Shown here: positions 61,228 to 64,000 of the stretch, piece after piece
Layout: each line of letters starts with the position of its first letter
How positions within the stretch are numbered: position 1 is the stretch's first letter
NCBI RefSeq assembly: GCF_004361855.1
Contig: NZ_SNWQ01000007.1
Location: forward strand, 310,001 to 374,000
Direction of reading: 5' to 3'
Length of the DNA stretch: 64,000 bases
From: Kribbella caucasensis
GTDB taxonomy: Bacteria > Actinomycetota > Actinomycetes > Propionibacteriales > Kribbellaceae
Notes under the pieces: generated by a model
The model's input: only the letters and a program-made list of their open reading frames with translations
Told to the model about the DNA's origin: nothing
The model's database searches: none
Made by a program: the position numbers and the translations under genes

Positions 61228-61241
61228 ATGCATATGAATAG
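61228..61241. promoter_or_regulatory. AT-rich box upstream of CoA-transferase (island box type 2)
   Basis: ATGCATATGAATAG repeats the core of the box upstream of the acyl-CoA ligase (41534). It lies directly over the predicted -10 of the CoA-transferase gene (TATGCA, minus). Confidence 0.5.
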
Positions 61242-61282
61242 TAACGTTCGAGGCAGATCCTGACCAGGCGTCGTGCTCATTC

Positions 61283-61310
61283 TTGACAAAACTAGGCTAA
61301 TGATTAGCCT
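61283..61310 (+). promoter_or_regulatory. Promoter with AGGCTAATGATTAGCCT palindrome
   Basis: TTGACA (61283-61288) is a perfect -35; TAGCCT (61305-61310) 16 bases later is a -10. The perfect 17-bp palindrome AGGCTAATGATTAGCCT (61294-61310) fills the spacer and the -10, containing TGATTAGC in both orientations. It is the most complete copy of island box type 1 and an obvious repressor site for the importer operon. Confidence 0.7.
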
Positions 61311-61345
61311 GCTGGAATCCGAAGAGACCAACCGCGGGAGTCGTC

Positions 61346-62389
61346 GTGAGGGTGCTGTCAACGGGTCGTCGCAGGTGTGTTCCAGGAGTCGTCGCGGTGG
61401 TACTCGCCGCTGTTCTGTCCGGCTGTCTCAGCTCAGGTGAAGGCGCGGCGGAGGCGGCCGCGGGGTTCGAGTCCATCTCGTCCGGGGCGACCAGCGAGGG
61501 CGCGGTCACCTGGTACGTGTCCATTCCGGAAGCGGTCGCCAAGGGTGTGGCCGACGCGTTCAGCGGCAAGTACGGCATCGGCGTCGAGATGACCGTACTG
61601 ACCTCCGGCCTGCTGGCCACCCGCTACTCCTCGGAGATGAGCTCGGGCAAGTCGGCCGCGGACGTCGTCACGTTGGCCGATCCGGTCTTCTTCAAGGACG
61701 CCGTGGCCAAGCAGTGGGTCGGCGGCCTCGATCCCGCCGACGAACCGGCCCTGGAGACCTGGCCGGACACGGCCCTCCGGGAGAACTCGTACGCGCTGGT
61801 GAACATCCAGCCCATCGGGGTGACGATCGACACCAAGAAGGCCAAGGCCGCCGACTTCGGCTCGTGGGAAGGACTGCTCGCCCCATCGCTGAAGGGTCAG
61901 GTCTACCTGGTCAACCCGGCCAACGTGCCGTCCTGGCTCGCACACATGAACCTGCTGCGGAAGACGTACGGGGACGGGTTCCTCGCCAAGCTGGCGGCGC
62001 AGAGCCCCAAGCTGGTCGACAGTTCGGTGCCCGGTGTCCAGCAGGTCGCCGCCGGCTCGGGCACGTTGGTGTATCCGAGCCTGCTCTCCGTGAGCAGGCC
62101 ACTGTCGGCCAAGGGAGCCAGTGTCGAGACGGTGTTCCCCTCGCCGACGACCGGTGTCGAGCAGTTCGCCGCGGTGTCGTCCGCGGCGCCCCACCCCAAC
62201 GCGGCCCGGTTGTTCCTGAACTTCCTGCTGACCGAGGAGGCCCAGAAGATCCTGAACAAGGGCACCGGATCCTCACCGCTCGGCAACCTGGAGGGAACCG
62301 TTCCACTCCCGGACGGCTACGTCTCCCCAGACGTCGAGGCAGCCCTCGCGGCGAAGGCGGAGATCGTGTCCGGCCTGGGGCTCGGATGA
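61346..62389 (+). CDS. ABC substrate-binding lipoprotein (iron/polyamine class)
   Basis: 347 aa from GTG 61346 (GGGAG upstream). The signal ends in lipobox VLSGC. The body is a type 2 periplasmic fold (VTWYVSIPEAVAKGVADAFS; SSGKSAADVVTLADPVFFKD; NAARLFLNFLLTEEAQKIL) of the Fe3+/thiamine/putrescine/phosphonate group. No conserved Tyr pair for iron is apparent, so a small organic ligand is possible. It is first in an operon that continues past the window edge. Confidence 0.9.
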   Translation: MRVLSTGRRRCVPGVVAVVLAAVLSGCLSSGEGAAEAAAGFESISSGATSEGAVTWYVSIPEAVAKGVADAFSGKYGIGVEMTVLTSGLLATRYSSEMSSGKSAADVVTLADPVFFKDAVAKQWVGGLDPADEPALETWPDTALRENSYALVNIQPIGVTIDTKKAKAADFGSWEGLLAPSLKGQVYLVNPANVPSWLAHMNLLRKTYGDGFLAKLAAQSPKLVDSSVPGVQQVAAGSGTLVYPSLLSVSRPLSAKGASVETVFPSPTTGVEQFAAVSSAAPHPNAARLFLNFLLTEEAQKILNKGTGSSPLGNLEGTVPLPDGYVSPDVEAALAAKAEIVSGLGLG

Positions 62390-63537
62390 TCCGGCCAGGT
62401 CGGGTCGTGCAGGACAGCGGAACGCCATCGGCGGTGGAGACCGAGCCCGCCGACGGTATCGAGATCACCGGTCTGACCAAGCGCTTCCGGGACGACCGCG
62501 GCGTACAGGTCGTTGCCGTCGACAACGTCTCGCTGCGGGTGCCGGCGGGGGAGTTCCTGGTTCTGCTGGGGCCGAGTGGTTGTGGCAAGACGACTCTGCT
62601 GCGCTGCCTGGCCGGGTTGGAGACGCCCGACGCGGGCACGATCCGGCTGGCCGGCCGGACCGGTCAGCGCCGGCAGGTCGGCATGGTCTTCCAGAACTAC
62701 GCGCTGTGGCCGCATATGACGGTCGAGGAGAACGTCGGCTACCCACTCCGCAACGCACCCCGCTCCGAGCGTCTCGGCAAGACGGAGATTCGGCAAAGAA
62801 TTCAGGAGCTGCTGACGCTGACCCGGTTGGCGGGACAGGCGACCCGCAAACCGTCCCAGCTGAGTGGTGGCCAGCAGCAACGAGTCGCGCTGGCTCGGGC
62901 GATGGCCTCGGGCAGCGACGTCGTGCTCTTCGACGAGCCGCTGTCCAACATCGACGCGAAGGTCAGGGAGGCGCTCCGGCTGGAACTACGGACCATGCAG
63001 CGCCGGCTCGGGTTCACCGCGGTCTACGTGACACACGACCAGACCGAAGCACTCGAGCTCGCCGACCGGATCGCCGTGATCCGGGACGGCAGGATCGTCC
63101 AGCTCGGCCGGTCCGACGAGATCTACTCCGAACCGGCCACCCGCTACGTCGCGGACTTCGTCGGTACGTCGAACCTCCTGGCGGCGAAACGGCTACCCGT
63201 CGACGAGGCACAGTTGCCGCTCTTCGGGACCGAGCTCGGTCCGTTGGCGGTGTCCAAGGTCCAGGCCGACGGCGATGACCGATTGGTGGTCGCGAGCCGG
63301 GCGCATTCCTGGTGGATCCGCGCCGCGGAACCGGAGTCGGCGCCGAACTGCTGGCGCGGGGAAGTGGTGAGCTCGGCGTACCTGGGCTGGTACACGGAGT
63401 TCGTCGTACGGGTTGGATCGGTGTCGTTGCGGATCTGGGACGATCATGCGAGCTCGCCGCGGGATCTCCGCGAAGGGGCGGTCGCGTGGGTTGGAGTCTC
63501 GCCCGAGAACTGCGTGGTGGTGAGGGACGATGGCTGA
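62386..63537 (+). CDS. ABC importer ATPase (FbpC/PotA type)
   Basis: 383 aa from ATG 62386, overlapping the binding-protein gene by ATGA. Walker A GPSGCGKTT, Q-loop VFQNYALWPHMTVEEN, signature LSGGQQQRVALARAM, Walker B VLFDEPLSNID, H-loop VTHDQTEA. A C-terminal TOBE-like part (LAVSKVQADGDDRLVV; EVVSSAYLGWYTEFVVRVG) contacts ligand or permease in this class. It energises uptake through the permease that follows. Confidence 0.93.
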   Translation: MIRPGRVVQDSGTPSAVETEPADGIEITGLTKRFRDDRGVQVVAVDNVSLRVPAGEFLVLLGPSGCGKTTLLRCLAGLETPDAGTIRLAGRTGQRRQVGMVFQNYALWPHMTVEENVGYPLRNAPRSERLGKTEIRQRIQELLTLTRLAGQATRKPSQLSGGQQQRVALARAMASGSDVVLFDEPLSNIDAKVREALRLELRTMQRRLGFTAVYVTHDQTEALELADRIAVIRDGRIVQLGRSDEIYSEPATRYVADFVGTSNLLAAKRLPVDEAQLPLFGTELGPLAVSKVQADGDDRLVVASRAHSWWIRAAEPESAPNCWRGEVVSSAYLGWYTEFVVRVGSVSLRIWDDHASSPRDLREGAVAWVGVSPENCVVVRDDG

Positions 63538-64000
63538 CCTCGTCGTCGGCCGACGGGTGGGGCTGCGGCCGGATCGCCGGCGTTTCGGTGGGTTGCGGGC
63601 GGCGAGCTGGCTGGTCGCGCTCATCCTCGGTTTCTTCATCGTGTTCCCGCTCGCCCAGGCGCTACTGGGACTGCTCGGCGTGACCGAGGCGACCGGCGCT
63701 GATTCGCCGTGGGAGGTGGTGACCAGCGTTGAGACGCTGCGGGCGCTGCTCAACACGGCGATCCTCGTCGTGGCGGGCGGCGCGTTCGCTGTCGTGGTGG
63801 CGGCCGGGCTGGCCTGGATCAACGAACGGACCGATGCCCGGGTCGGCTGGCTGGCCGAGATCCTGCCGCTGGTGTCCATGTTCGTGCCGTCGCTGGCGGC
63901 CGCGATCGGCTGGGTGTTCCTGCTCGATCCCGAGATCGGTCTGCTCAACGCGCTACTTCGCGAGCTCGCGGGTCTGGTCGGGGTGGAGCTGTCCCGGGGG
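63530..64000 (+). CDS. ABC importer permease (FbpB type), 5' part only
   Basis: 157 codons are visible; the gene runs off the right edge. ATG 63530 overlaps the ATPase stop. After an Arg-rich start (GRRVGLRPDRRRFGG) come membrane helices (WLVALILGFFIVFPLAQAL; LLNTAILVVAGGAFAVVVAA; ILPLVSMFVPSLAAAIGWVF), as in iron and polyamine permeases, which often carry two permease halves in one chain. Confidence 0.88.
   Translation, partial: MADLVVGRRVGLRPDRRRFGGLRAASWLVALILGFFIVFPLAQALLGLLGVTEATGADSPWEVVTSVETLRALLNTAILVVAGGAFAVVVAAGLAWINERTDARVGWLAEILPLVSMFVPSLAAAIGWVFLLDPEIGLLNALLRELAGLVGVELSRG

Noticed and set aside
1..64000. CRISPR arrays, tRNA or rRNA genes, prophage or integrase genes
   Set aside because: None recognised on reading; no regularly spaced repeats, no tRNA-like GTTCRA arm with CCA-type acceptor pairing in the intergenic gaps examined.

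Overview
The window is GC-rich DNA with GTG starts, GC-ending codons, dense ATGA/GTGA overlaps and several apparently leaderless promoters (TAnnnT, six bases, start codon). This points to a soil actinomycete. The large secreted ThuA/PKD/CBM protein, twin-arginine signals and many sugar importers suit a Nocardioidaceae/Kribbella-like saprophyte; that placement is inference. I saw no rRNA, tRNA, CRISPR array, transposase or phage gene.

Layout. 1-326: 5' end of a secreted GH71/99-like glycosidase gene, leftward. 578-7884: sugar operon of ROK repressor, sugar-type ABC importer (ATPase, permease, lipoprotein), Gfo/Idh/MocA oxidoreductase and xylose isomerase (xylA), with a XylR-type operator over its promoter. 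8009-14672: a 1795-residue secreted ThuA/sorbosone-dehydrogenase multidomain protein and a TIM-barrel epimerase. 14827-25349: accessory genes (secreted protein, TPR protein, MarR, GNAT, two YCII proteins, SGNH hydrolase, Hsp90/sacsin-like ATPase, BTAD regulator, methyltransferase). 25692-31187: family-5 (oligopeptide/oligosaccharide) importer with a fused permease-ATPase, under a LacI-type operator. 31188-31801: gene-free stretch with two structured elements. 31802-41370: phospholipase C, metallophosphoesterase, a membrane protein/XRE/quinone reductase operon, a gene remnant, BON protein, succinate-semialdehyde dehydrogenase, membrane protein, MFS exporter.

41578-64000 is a catabolic island in four transcription units: acyl-CoA ligase plus enoyl-CoA hydratase/SnoaL fusion; P450 plus ferredoxin reductase, divergent from a 3Fe-4S ferredoxin; a ten-gene Liv-type importer operon continuing into split-barrel flavoprotein, SnoaL dehydratase-like protein, SDR, luciferase-like monooxygenase and aldehyde dehydrogenase; and, opposite, CaiB/BaiF CoA-transferase, SMP-30 lactonase, Fe-S flavin enoate reductase and a second SDR. 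A second importer (iron/polyamine type) starts at the right edge. The genes look like a complete uptake, hydroxylation, CoA-activation and ring or side-chain degradation system for a hydrophobic organic acid (steroid, terpenoid or alicyclic). Its family set overlaps that of the gut bile-acid 7-dehydroxylation (bai) operon. Promoters inside the island share AT-rich boxes (TGATTAGC at three, ATGCATATGA at two), while no regulator gene lies within the island as seen. This is the most interesting system here.
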